Assembly (NCBI RefSeq): GCF_023347535.1
Contig: NZ_CP094473.1
Location: forward strand, 186,001-250,000
DNA length: 64,000 nucleotides
DNA from: Faecalibacterium sp. HTF-F
GTDB lineage: Bacteria > Bacillota > Clostridia > Oscillospirales > Ruminococcaceae
Reading direction: 5' to 3'
Positions within the stretch are counted from its first letter, which is position 1. Each line of letters opens with the position of its first letter. A model generated the notes under the pieces. It saw only the letters and a list, made by a program, of their open reading frames with translations. It did not search any database and had not been told where the DNA came from. A program made the translations under genes and the position numbers. Positions 23,271 through 31,790 of this stretch are shown in pieces.

Positions 23271-23561
23271 TCAAGCTGCCCGGAGCCACGCATCGAAACT
23301 GTCTTTCGGGATGCGGATGCTTCCGCCTACCCGCAGAACACGGAATTCGGTGGTGCTGTTGCACAGGTTGTAAGCAGAGCGCAGGCTGATGGACAGCATC
23401 TGTGCGATCTCCTCTACCGTGTACACCAGTGTTGTGGCTTTCAGGCTGTCAGTCGGAGACTTGACGGCATTGGTTTGAGTGACCACTTCCATTGTATCGT
23501 TATTCGGAATGGTCTGCAAGATATTTTTCGTATAATCCAAAGATTTCACAGTTTCGGTCAT
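23271..23561 (-). CDS. xis: Excisionase-like helix-turn-helix protein
   Basis: This 96-residue protein ends in a MerR-like winged helix-turn-helix (residues about 46-94: VYTVEEIAQMLSISLRSAYNL, RVGGSIRIPKDSFDAWLRAA), the excisionase/HTH_17 pattern. It lies 15 bases upstream of the integrase gene on the same strand, as expected for Xis. The N-terminal 45 residues are Thr/Asn-rich and unfamiliar. GGAGGA precedes the ATG. It should control the direction of recombination. Confidence 0.85.
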   Translation of the reverse strand: MTETVKSLDYTKNILQTIPNNDTMEVVTQTNAVKSPTDSLKATTLVYTVEEIAQMLSISLRSAYNLCNSTTEFRVLRVGGSIRIPKDSFDAWLRAA

Positions 23562-23601
23562 TGCTGTCCTCCTTTTGTCAGGTGCATATTCGTTTCGTGA
23601 A

Positions 23602-24438
23602 TCAGCCGATCAACGATTTCATGGATTCCAACTTTTTCTGTGCGTTCTCTTTGCGAAGACTTGCCCCGATGCAGGAAATTGGAACGCACATTTCCAGAAT
23701 GCGGTCATAAATGCGGGCGTGAGCAGTATCCTGTGGATGCCGTATCTCGTTCAGCGGCAGGTTGGTGGTGACGATCAGCGGTTTTTGGCTGCGGTATCTG
23801 CTGTCCACGATGTTGTAGACCTGTTCCAGCGCATACTCTGTACCACGTTCCATCCCGAAATCGTCAATGATGAGCAGTGGATAGCGGCAAAGCTTGTCTA
23901 CAATTGCATTCCGCCCGGAAAAGCTGTTGTTCAGCTCATTCATGATGCAGGCAAAGTTCGTCATACGCACAGGCACTTCCTGTTCCATTAGAGCGTTTGC
24001 AATGCACCCGGCAAGGAAACTCTTGCCGGTGCCCACACCGCCCCAGAGGAGCAGGCCTAGGTTCTCTGCACGCATGATCTGCCATCGCTCCACATAGCGG
24101 TGTGCGTAATGCATTTGAGGGGCACGACCATCGTCGTTTTCAAAGTTCCAGTCGAGCATTGCCGTATCCGAGAAGCCTCCTGCTTTCAACCGTCGGACAA
24201 GTTCGCTGTGCGTTTGCTGACGAATAGCGACTTCCTGTTGCTCTCGCTCCATCTTACGACACCGGCAATCTACGGGATGCCTGTTCTTTCCCATCAGGAC
24301 AAGGTTATTTGCAAAGAACGCTTCTTTTGGCGTATGACGCTTTCCACAATGAAGCAGGCCATCTTTGCCATAATAGTCCCCATTCGATTTGGAAACTGCG
24401 GGAATGACCGGTTCTAAAACGGTCTTTCCGGTTGTCAT
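23602..24438 (-). CDS. DnaC-like ATP-binding replication protein
   Basis: This 278-residue AAA+ protein has Walker A GGVGTGKS (about 132-140), Walker B LLIIDDFG and sensor-1 IVTTNLP, as in DnaC/DnaI helicase loaders and IstB. An N-terminal Cys cluster (LHCGKRH ... DCRCRK, about 30-62) resembles the zinc-binding region of DnaI-type loaders. Its start overlaps the stop of the RepA-like gene (ATGA), so the two are coupled; together they suggest an autonomous replication module active when element 2 is excised. Confidence 0.85.
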   Translation of the reverse strand: MTTGKTVLEPVIPAVSKSNGDYYGKDGLLHCGKRHTPKEAFFANNLVLMGKNRHPVDCRCRKMEREQQEVAIRQQTHSELVRRLKAGGFSDTAMLDWNFENDDGRAPQMHYAHRYVERWQIMRAENLGLLLWGGVGTGKSFLAGCIANALMEQEVPVRMTNFACIMNELNNSFSGRNAIVDKLCRYPLLIIDDFGMERGTEYALEQVYNIVDSRYRSQKPLIVTTNLPLNEIRHPQDTAHARIYDRILEMCVPISCIGASLRKENAQKKLESMKSLIG

Positions 24439-24950
24439 AAGCTTTCTCCTTCCCGAAATTCATACAGTGGAACATTTCTTTGTTTTGTATGGTGGTTAAA
24501 ACTCAGTTTGTTCTTATTCAGGTAGTTAGGTGGGCATTTTTGCACAATCATATTGGTCATTTCTGCACAGTCTGATGAGCCAGAAATGCGCAGAGTGGCA
24601 GTGCATTTTTGCGCTGTATGCGGAGTTTTGAGAAAAATTCTGCTGGGCTTTGAAAAACCGCTGCGAGTCCGCTCAATAAGGCCGGCATTCGTTAGTTCTG
24701 TAAGAGAACGCGTTATACTGGAGAAGCTGCACCCAAGGGTTTGTGCCAGCTTTGGAATCGGATAGACCACATAAATCCGGCCCTGTTCATCGGTCCAGTT
24801 GTTTTTTCGGGAAAGTGTTGCCCGGTCGAGCAGAAGTGCGTACAGCAGCTTTGCTGTATGGTTTAATTGGGCGTCCAGCAAAAACTTTGGAAATGGCAGA
24901 TACCGGGGTAGCGGAGTACAAACGGTCAAATCATCAAACAAGCCAATCAC
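24435..24950 (-). CDS. RepA-N-like replication initiator
   Basis: This protein of about 171 residues carries the RepA N-terminal domain pattern: PRYLPFPKFLLDAQLNHTAKLLYALLLDRATLS, then a winged-helix segment with VVYPIPKLAQTLGCSFSSITRSLTELTNAGLIER. The C-terminal part (about 110-171) is short and Asn/Lys-rich. I place the start at GTG 24950 because it overlaps the ParB-like stop as GTGA; an upstream ATG at 25031 would overlap parB by 85 bases, and a TTG at 24941 is also possible. Confidence 0.75.
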   Translation of the reverse strand: MIGLFDDLTVCTPLPRYLPFPKFLLDAQLNHTAKLLYALLLDRATLSRKNNWTDEQGRIYVVYPIPKLAQTLGCSFSSITRSLTELTNAGLIERTRSGFSKPSRIFLKTPHTAQKCTATLRISGSSDCAEMTNMIVQKCPPNYLNKNKLSFNHHTKQRNVPLYEFREGESL

Positions 24951-25969
24951 TCTCCCTGTCGCTGCGATTCCAGCATTTTCTGGCGCTTCGTGCGGATAAA
25001 GTCCAGATAGCGCTGCAGACTGTCGGCACATTTTTCAATTCGCTTCCAGTTTTCCGAGGTCGTCAGGAGATCCGGATACTCTCGAAACGTGAGCTCCCAA
25101 TTCTCGATAAAGGCGTCATAAGCACCTTCAATCGCAGCAATGTGGATGGAATGATCCGCAGGTGCTTCAACAGATTTTTTCAGGGCTTTTTGATCACTTT
25201 CGGTCAGTGCCCTTTTGTGCCCTTGTACTTTTTTTGAAATGCCGATCAGAAATCGACTTCCGTCATCATCAAAAGATTCGACCTTCACGGAAGGGCTTTT
25301 TGTAGAGGAAGCAAGCTGCTTATCCCGTTTACTTTTCGGTTTGCGAAGTTCTGCAACGATTTTCGACCGCTGTTCCTTCGGAGCCTTAGCGATAGCGCAG
25401 ATCTCACGGTCAGCAGCTTTGATTTTCCCGTTTAGAATTTCCTCCCGGGCAGCGGGTGCTGCTTCATCGGCAGCCTCCACGCCGTTCATGTACTTTTCGG
25501 CACGTCGTACCGTCGCAGACCCAACACCATGTTCTACGGCGATTCGTTCGCAAGTGCGTTTTTCTGAATCGATGTGATCATTTTGATCACATCGATTTAC
25601 TTTATTGCAATTTCCGGGCTGCCCGCCCACTGCCAGCTTGGTTGATTCATACTCTTTGCCCAGAAGAAACTTCTTTCGTTCCGGGCTGAGATTTCTGCGG
25701 CCAAGCTGATTTTTGCAGATCCATGCAAGCGCTTCATACTTGTTCGCAAGCTGGATTTCTTCCACTTCAAACTTGATAAAGCCGTGCTTTTTCAGGATGC
25801 GGTAGCGGGTGTGCCCATCCAGAATGTAGCCATTCCATGTGATGATGGGATTCAGAAGACGACCCTCGGCAATGATGTTCTGCTCAAGCTGCTGGAGCTC
25901 CTCAAAACTCAGCGGCAAAATTTGAGCGGAAAACTCGGGGTCTATTTTGAGACTGCTTAGTTTCAGCAT
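24947..25969 (-). CDS. ParB/RepB-like partition or nuclease-domain protein
   Basis: This 340-residue protein has the ParB/Srx fold signature: LSFEELQQLEQNIIAEGRLLNPIITWNGYILDGHTRYRI (about 20-60). A helix-turn-helix-type central region (CERIAVEHGVGSATVRRAEKYM) and a basic linker follow. Such proteins occur beside RepA in Firmicute plasmids and integrative elements, for segregation or regulation; no ParA is present here. The ATG at 25969 has GGAGGCGAACA upstream; the frame extends seven codons more with a TTG. It heads the operon parB-repA-dnaC-xis-int. Confidence 0.8.
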   Translation of the reverse strand: MLKLSSLKIDPEFSAQILPLSFEELQQLEQNIIAEGRLLNPIITWNGYILDGHTRYRILKKHGFIKFEVEEIQLANKYEALAWICKNQLGRRNLSPERKKFLLGKEYESTKLAVGGQPGNCNKVNRCDQNDHIDSEKRTCERIAVEHGVGSATVRRAEKYMNGVEAADEAAPAAREEILNGKIKAADREICAIAKAPKEQRSKIVAELRKPKSKRDKQLASSTKSPSVKVESFDDDGSRFLIGISKKVQGHKRALTESDQKALKKSVEAPADHSIHIAAIEGAYDAFIENWELTFREYPDLLTTSENWKRIEKCADSLQRYLDFIRTKRQKMLESQRQGE

Positions 25970-26321
25970 ATTGTTCGCCTCCTTTGACAACAGTGTACCG
26001 GTTTCCGCAGCAAAAGTTTATGGACTCGTAGTCCAAGTTACCCACCCCCTTAGTCCATGTGTTGTATACAATGATGCAAAATAAAAAATCCGAGCCAATT
26101 CTACGATGCTATAGTGTCATGTGGGTCAGATCAGGGAAACGGTGAAATTTGATAAGTCCAAAATGATGTTATTTTAAATTATGACAAATGAATTTGTAAA
26201 AAGCGCTTGACATTGATAATCAAAGCAGAGTATACTTAGCCCAATGACAGAGTGAAATCCGCTCTGGCTTTCTTTTTCAAAAGCTTTTGTTCTTTATTGC
26301 ACGTGACAACTGAGGTGTGAA
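25970..26321. promoter_or_regulatory. Divergent control region of element 2
   Basis: This gene-free region separates the replication operon (minus) from the restriction operon (plus). A palindrome TGGACT-CGT-AGTCCA at 26021-26035 and a further AGTCCA at 26052-26057 are operator- or iteron-like. On the plus strand TTGACA (26207-26212), 18 bases and TATACT (26231-26236) form a promoter. The leader then has a small hairpin (CAGAG/CTCTG, about 26249-26267) followed by a T-rich run, possibly an attenuator. Confidence 0.65.
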
Positions 26322-26909
26322 ATGAATCTTGGAGAAATTGCAGATATCCGTAGCGGACTTGTCCTTTCTCGAAAACAGGCAAGAGCTGACTCCCCGCAGG
26401 CGATACGATACCACCAACTTAGTCTACGGGCGGTAAAAGCGGAAGGTGAGATTGATCCTGCTGAATTGGAGCCGTATTTTGCGAAAGAACCATTGTCCAT
26501 GGACTATCTGACGCAACCAAATGACATTGTAGTGCGCTTGACTGCCCCCTACACAGCAGTTTTGATTGACGACACCACACGCAACTTGGTGATCACGTCG
26601 AATTTTGTGGTAATTCGCATTCGGGGAACAGAGCTTATGCCGGGATATCTTTATTGGTATCTGAACACGCCGAAAGCAAAAAGGCAGATCTATCAAAATA
26701 CCACCAAAAGTATGATCAGCTCCGTAAACGCAAGGTATTTTTGCCGCTTGGAGCTTCAGCTGCCATCGCCGGAAATACAACGCCAGATGGAAGCGCTTCG
26801 CTTGCTGGCACAGCAGGAACTACGCCTTCTGCGTAAGTTGGAAGTTGAAAAGCGAAGCTGCTATGAGGCGATGCTGGAACAAATGAATCACGCACAGAGG
26901 AAAGGATAA
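26322..26909 (+). CDS. HsdS-like protein with a single target-recognition domain
   Basis: This 195-residue protein looks like one half of a type I restriction specificity subunit. The N-terminal LGEIADIRSGLVLSRKQ and the central QPNDIVVRLTAPYTAVLIDD, LVITSNFVVIRI are typical of a TRD, and the C-terminal LRLLAQQELRLLRKLEVEKRS is the coiled-coil conserved region. A full HsdS has two TRDs; a half-subunit could dimerise or act as an alternative specificity partner. It opens the operon, six bases before hsdM, whereas the full-size hsdS lies 1 kb beyond hsdM. Confidence 0.75.
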   Translation: MNLGEIADIRSGLVLSRKQARADSPQAIRYHQLSLRAVKAEGEIDPAELEPYFAKEPLSMDYLTQPNDIVVRLTAPYTAVLIDDTTRNLVITSNFVVIRIRGTELMPGYLYWYLNTPKAKRQIYQNTTKSMISSVNARYFCRLELQLPSPEIQRQMEALRLLAQQELRLLRKLEVEKRSCYEAMLEQMNHAQRKG

Positions 26910-26914
26910 CGACT

Positions 26915-28462
26915 ATGACGACAAAATCGGAAATCGAACGCGTTCTTTGGAACGCCTGCGACAGCTTTCGCGGTAAAATTGACAGTTCCCGTTATAAGGA
27001 CTACATTCTTTCCATGCTGTTCGTAAAATATCTGAGCGACGTTTCGGAGGAAAAGCGAGAGCAATACCGGGAGCAATACGACGGTGATGAACGCCGTGTC
27101 GAGCGTGCCATGAGCCGTGAGCGCTTTAAGCTGGATGATACATCTACGTTTGGGTACCTTTATAAAAATCGCCATGATTCCGAAATCGGGCTGAAGATCA
27201 ACACGGCACTGGCTTCTATTGAAGATCATAACAGCAGCAAGCTTCGGAACGTGTTTCGCTCCATCGATTTCAACTCCAATGTGGACTTTGGTACAGACAT
27301 CAAGGCAAAAAATGCGACCCTCTGCAACCTGCTGGAAGACTTCCACGGACTTGACCTGCGTTCTTCTGCGCTGGACGGTTCCGACATCATTGGTGACGCC
27401 TATGAATATATGATCGGCAACTTTGCTTCGGATGCCGGTAAGAAGGGTGGCGAGTTCTTTACGCCGAGCAAGGTCTCCGAACTGGCAGCGGCATTGGTAG
27501 ATCCGCAGGAAAATGACCGTATCTATGACCCGACCTGCGGCAGCGGTGGTCTCCTGCTCAAGGCATGCAAGCGCGTGCCGGACGGAAAAGTGGCAGTTTA
27601 CGGTCAGGAATTAAACGCACAGACATGGGCTCTGTGCAAGATGAATATGTTCCTGCACGAGGTAGACGATGCCCGCATCTGGCAGGGCGATACCCTGAGC
27701 AATCCGCAGAACATCGAAAACGATAATCTGATGTTGTTCCAGTGCATTGTAGCAAACCCGCCATTCAGTTTGGACAAATGGGACAGCGGCTTCCTTTCCA
27801 ATGCGGTTCTGGATGCCAAGGGAAAAAAGCCGGAAAAAATGAACGCTTCTCTGGACCCATGGGGGCGCTTTGATTGGGGCGTTCCACCATCCTCCAAGGG
27901 TGATTATGCTTTTGTTCTGCATATGCTCAACAGCCTTGACCGCAGTCATGGCCGAATGGCTGTCGTGCTGCCCCACGGTGTACTGTTCCGTGGCGCAAGT
28001 GAGGGCAAAATTCGCCGCCAGATTGTTGAACACAACCTTCTGGATGCTGTGATCGGTCTGCCTGCCAACCTGTTTTACGGCACGGGTATTCCGGCCTGCA
28101 TTCTGGTGTTCCGCAAGGATCGCATTAGCCGCGGTGTCGATAATGTTCTGTTCATCGACGCTTCCGCAGAGGGCAACTTCGAGAAAGGCAAGAACCAGAA
28201 CCTTCTGCGAGACACGGACATCCAGAAAATTGTGGATGCCTATAAAAAGCGTGAAACCACGCCGAAGTACAGCTATCGTGCGACGCTGGATGAAATCCGG
28301 GAGAACGACTACAATCTGAACATTCCCCGCTATGTGGATACTTTTGAAGAGGAAGCTCCGGTGGATATTCAGGCGGTGAAGAAAAATATTGCGGATATCG
28401 AAGCTGAGCTGGCACAGGTACAGGAGCAGATGAAAAAGTATCTGGATGAGCTGGGGCTCTAA
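26915..28462 (+). CDS. hsdM: Type I restriction-modification methyltransferase subunit
   Basis: This 515-residue N6-adenine methyltransferase has an N-terminal helical domain (IERVLWNACDSFRGKIDSSRYKDYILSMLFVKYLSD), the SAM-binding motif DPTCGSGGLLLKA and the catalytic NPPF. Length fits HsdM. It methylates the recognition sequence with HsdS and forms the restriction complex with HsdR (31791-34898). Stop is TAA. Base composition is closer to the host than that of the following two genes. Confidence 0.96.
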   Translation: MTTKSEIERVLWNACDSFRGKIDSSRYKDYILSMLFVKYLSDVSEEKREQYREQYDGDERRVERAMSRERFKLDDTSTFGYLYKNRHDSEIGLKINTALASIEDHNSSKLRNVFRSIDFNSNVDFGTDIKAKNATLCNLLEDFHGLDLRSSALDGSDIIGDAYEYMIGNFASDAGKKGGEFFTPSKVSELAAALVDPQENDRIYDPTCGSGGLLLKACKRVPDGKVAVYGQELNAQTWALCKMNMFLHEVDDARIWQGDTLSNPQNIENDNLMLFQCIVANPPFSLDKWDSGFLSNAVLDAKGKKPEKMNASLDPWGRFDWGVPPSSKGDYAFVLHMLNSLDRSHGRMAVVLPHGVLFRGASEGKIRRQIVEHNLLDAVIGLPANLFYGTGIPACILVFRKDRISRGVDNVLFIDASAEGNFEKGKNQNLLRDTDIQKIVDAYKKRETTPKYSYRATLDEIRENDYNLNIPRYVDTFEEEAPVDIQAVKKNIADIEAELAQVQEQMKKYLDELGL

Positions 28463-28571
28463 ATGTTTAAATGAGGCTATGCACGATTTATGATGCAAAA
28501 ATTCTGAAATATTGTTGTTTAAATTGTACATTGGCGTATGATATACTTTCTTATGGAAGGGAAGCAAGAAT

Positions 28572-29486
28572 ATGGCTGATGAAAGCTTATCGACTGCAGG
28601 AAGTAATTCACAGGAGGAAGGAAAAATGGGAGCATTGACGGATTTTTTAGGAGCCGGCGAAGTTGCTACTGCGCTAGGTGGGGTTGTCACTGCATTACTG
28701 GATAAACTGGAGCATGCAGTGGGGTGGTGTGCAAATCATGATACACCAAGTCGTATAGCAGTAGATACTTATATTGCAGAAATTCAAAATAGCGACAAGG
28801 ATCCATTGGTTAAAGCTGCATTGATCAGTAACTCAAAAAAGATTATTAAGGAGTACTGCAACCAAGAAGATATTGTAGCCATTGCAATACAATCTGTGAA
28901 AAGTGATGCAAAACCAGAAAATATTGATGATGACTGGCTAGCACAGTTCATGGATAAAGCTCGTCTTGTATCGAAAAAAGAGTTTCAGTTGATATGGGGT
29001 AAAATTCTGGCGAATGAATGTAATCATCCGGGATGTATACCAAGAGTTTTGTTAGAAATTCTTTCACGGATGGATACACTTGATGCCGAAGTATTCTCTT
29101 TTTTGTGTTCAACAACAATTGCTTTGGAAGATGATTTCGCTCCCGTTATAATATACAACAAACTCGAAGATTATAATTTCCCGAAAATGACATTCGACCA
29201 ATTGCTAGACCTCGAGGCATTGGGCCTGATCAGCACAGATTTTGATGGATTTCCTGGAGGATTTTATATGTCTACTTCAAAAGAAAATAGTAGAGTGTGC
29301 TATTTTGAAAAATTCAAGTCAGTTGAAAAAGATGAAAAAGTTCCAGTTGGAAATATTATCTATACAAAAGCAGGAAAGGCATTGTATAATTCCATACAAC
29401 CCGAAAGAATTTCAAACTTTTGGGAGGGCCTTATTCTTCCATTTTGGAACAGCATGAAAAATATTATTGAATCCCAGACCGAATGA
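28572..29486 (+). CDS. DUF2806-like protein inserted in the restriction locus
   Basis: This 304-residue protein is AT-rich compared with hsdM. It has an amphipathic Gly/Ala-rich N-terminus (GALTDFLGAGEVATALGGVVTALLDKL), a helical centre with DDDWLAQFMDKARLVSKKEFQLIWGKILANE and RVLLEILSRMDTLDAEVF, and a C-terminal winged-helix-like part (FDQLLDLEALGLIS, IIYTKAGKALYNSI). The central motif resembles DUF2806. It lies between hsdM and hsdS, where anti-phage cargo is often found; that role is inferred from position only. The start has GGAAGGGAAG upstream. Confidence 0.6.
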   Translation: MADESLSTAGSNSQEEGKMGALTDFLGAGEVATALGGVVTALLDKLEHAVGWCANHDTPSRIAVDTYIAEIQNSDKDPLVKAALISNSKKIIKEYCNQEDIVAIAIQSVKSDAKPENIDDDWLAQFMDKARLVSKKEFQLIWGKILANECNHPGCIPRVLLEILSRMDTLDAEVFSFLCSTTIALEDDFAPVIIYNKLEDYNFPKMTFDQLLDLEALGLISTDFDGFPGGFYMSTSKENSRVCYFEKFKSVEKDEKVPVGNIIYTKAGKALYNSIQPERISNFWEGLILPFWNSMKNIIESQTE

Positions 29487-29499
29487 GGACGGCTGAAGT

Positions 29500-30660
29500 G
29501 TGAAAATGAAAGTAGTTGCAATAAAATCTATCGCGGATGTTTCTTCGGGAAATACACCAAGTCGGCGAAAGTCAGAATATTGGAATGGTAGTATTCCATG
29601 GATTACCACAGGTGAATTGGAATCTGGATGTGTAACGGCATCGAAAGAGTGCGTTACAGAAAAGGCCTTAAAGGAAACTGCACTAAAACTGTATCATAAA
29701 GGAACTGTCTTAATTGCAATGTATGGGCAGGGAAAAACGAGAGGTACAGCAGCAGTCCTTGGAATCGAAGCTACTGTAAATCAAGCATGTGCAGCCCTTA
29801 CCGTACACAGTGGATGTTCAAAATTTCTTTTCTATCAGTTGCAAAATTCATATCATGCAATTCGAAGATTGAGTAATACCGGGAATCAAGAAAACTTGAA
29901 TGCAGAGATTATCAAAAATTTCAAGATTCTATGGCCAGATGAACTTGAGCAGCAAAAGATTGTTGCCATCCTTTCCACACAGGACAAAGTGATTGAGCTG
30001 AAAGAAAAGCTCCTTGCTCAAAAACAGCAGCAGAAAAAATATCTGATGCAGCAGTTGTTGACCGGGAAAAAGCGGCTGCCGGGATTTTGTGAGAAATGGA
30101 CGAGAAAACAGCTCGGTGAGTTATTTGAAAATCGAGTTGAGATCAATCGAAGTGATCTCGGTCTCCTTGCAATAACAAGCACAAGAGGAATTTTGCCTAG
30201 GGATTGTCTTGATTTAAAAGACAATTCGAGTGAAGACAAATCAAAATATCTAAGAATTTGCCCAGGCGATATTGGTTACAATACCATGCGGATGTGGCAA
30301 GGCGTTTCTGCCTATTCGGAGTATGAAGGTATTGTAAGCCCGGCATATACCATTCTCGCACCGATGGAGGGTGTATATTCACGCTATTTTGCATATCTTT
30401 TTAAGACACAGTCTGTGATTTTTTCTTTTTACCGTTTTTCCCAAGGACTTGTAGATGATACAAGAAATTTGAAATATGAGAATTTTAAAAAGATCAGCGT
30501 GTCCATCCCTTCAAAGGTGGCTGAACAAAGAGCAATTGTTCAAATCTTAAGCACCGCCGACCATGAAATTGGTCTGCTCCAAAAATCTATCGAGGCTGAA
30601 AAGCAGAAGAAAAAAGCGCTGATGCAGTTGTTGTTAACTGGAGCTGTGAGGGTGAAATAA
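29500..30660 (+). CDS. hsdS: Type I restriction specificity subunit
   Basis: This 386-residue protein has the two-TRD HsdS structure: TRD1 (IKSIADVSSGNTPSRR, WITTGELES, NQACAALTV), conserved coiled coil 1 (LEQQKIVAILSTQDKVIELKEKLLAQKQQQKKYLMQQLLTGKKRLPGF), TRD2 (LGELFENRVEINRSD ... VDDTRNLKYENFKKI), and coiled coil 2 (QRAIVQILSTADHEIGLLQKSIEAEKQKKKALMQ). I took GTG 29500, about nine bases after GAGGAC; ATG 29506 is possible. It follows the DUF2806-like gene closely and ends one base before the next ATG. Confidence 0.93.
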   Translation: MKMKVVAIKSIADVSSGNTPSRRKSEYWNGSIPWITTGELESGCVTASKECVTEKALKETALKLYHKGTVLIAMYGQGKTRGTAAVLGIEATVNQACAALTVHSGCSKFLFYQLQNSYHAIRRLSNTGNQENLNAEIIKNFKILWPDELEQQKIVAILSTQDKVIELKEKLLAQKQQQKKYLMQQLLTGKKRLPGFCEKWTRKQLGELFENRVEINRSDLGLLAITSTRGILPRDCLDLKDNSSEDKSKYLRICPGDIGYNTMRMWQGVSAYSEYEGIVSPAYTILAPMEGVYSRYFAYLFKTQSVIFSFYRFSQGLVDDTRNLKYENFKKISVSIPSKVAEQRAIVQILSTADHEIGLLQKSIEAEKQKKKALMQLLLTGAVRVK

Positions 30661-30661
30661 A

Positions 30662-31780
30662 ATGGAAGAGGTAAGCGAAAAAACTAGTCTTTCTGAAGAA
30701 AAAATAAAGGAATATCTAAAGAAAACGCCGGCGGTTTTAATCGCGGTAGTCTCAGCGATTGTAACTGTTATGTCGGCTATAATCGGGTATGCTGGGAGAC
30801 TTTCCAACGTTGCATATTTGAAATACTGGAATGTTGATGAGTTATATGCTACATTGGAAACAAAAAATGTTGCTTATTTAGCCGTGAATTCGGTTATGTG
30901 GATGGTGGCAATTACTATTGCAAATGGTATTGCTGAAAGAGCGGTTGCAAACTATTATCACTATTCAGTAGTTGAACGGTATATTCAAAAGCAAATAGGT
31001 GTTTGCTTGAAAATATATAAAAGTTCAGAAAAACAAGTGATTTTGATTGAAAAGGATTTTTGGAGCAACAAACACGCAACTGAGAAGGATTTTTTCCTGT
31101 GGAAGAAAATTGCATCAATAAAAGAAGACTTAAAGCTGCAAAGACAGGCACTAAAAGAGTTGAAATATGAAAATCGACATAATATTTGGCGATGGAAAAA
31201 GGCTCTTATAATAGATTCTGTGGCAGCAGAGGCAATTCTTTTTTTTACGGCGTGGCTGTCTTTTACGGCGGTCAGCTTAACGGAACTAGCATCAATAACA
31301 TTACTTAGTTTCCTGCAACTGGCTCTAGCTTTTTTTTATTCCTATGAGAACACGAAAAACCAAAGAGAGACACTGAGAAAGCATTCTCAGGAAAGTGTAT
31401 TTAAGAAAGAAAATCTAAGATTGTCGGAACGCATAAAAAAATTAAAGAAAAGCGAATCAGAACAATATGAAAAAAATAGAGGGCATTTTAAAGTTGATTT
31501 TAAATCTGTGATTTTGCTCGCTCTGGCAACAATAGTCGCAGTGCTTTTTGTAATGCCATTAGCTGGATTTCTATCAGCAAAATCACAGAGGAGATTTAAG
31601 ATTATCCTGCATGAAACTACAAATGAAATGGTGGTTTTCCACAATGAGGATACTTACATTTTGGAAGAAGCCGAAATAAATGAAAATACTATTACGATTA
31701 ACACCGCCAAGCAACGTATTCTGAAAACAAATGATATTGCATTTGAAAAGATGACATTTGATACAGTTGTCAAAAAATAA
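30662..31780 (+). CDS. Multi-pass membrane protein of unknown function in the restriction locus
   Basis: This 372-residue, AT-rich protein starts directly after the hsdS stop. Hydrophobic segments lie at about residues 23-45, 68-90, 178-200, 205-228 and 283-305, separated by long basic, helical and probably coiled-coil stretches (about 100-170 and 235-280). The C-terminal 65 residues form a small soluble domain. I recognise no family. Its place between hsdS and hsdR suggests it travels with the restriction system, perhaps as a membrane effector; that is inference. Confidence 0.65.
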   Translation: MEEVSEKTSLSEEKIKEYLKKTPAVLIAVVSAIVTVMSAIIGYAGRLSNVAYLKYWNVDELYATLETKNVAYLAVNSVMWMVAITIANGIAERAVANYYHYSVVERYIQKQIGVCLKIYKSSEKQVILIEKDFWSNKHATEKDFFLWKKIASIKEDLKLQRQALKELKYENRHNIWRWKKALIIDSVAAEAILFFTAWLSFTAVSLTELASITLLSFLQLALAFFYSYENTKNQRETLRKHSQESVFKKENLRLSERIKKLKKSESEQYEKNRGHFKVDFKSVILLALATIVAVLFVMPLAGFLSAKSQRRFKIILHETTNEMVVFHNEDTYILEEAEINENTITINTAKQRILKTNDIAFEKMTFDTVVKK

Positions 31781-31790
31781 GGAGGTCACC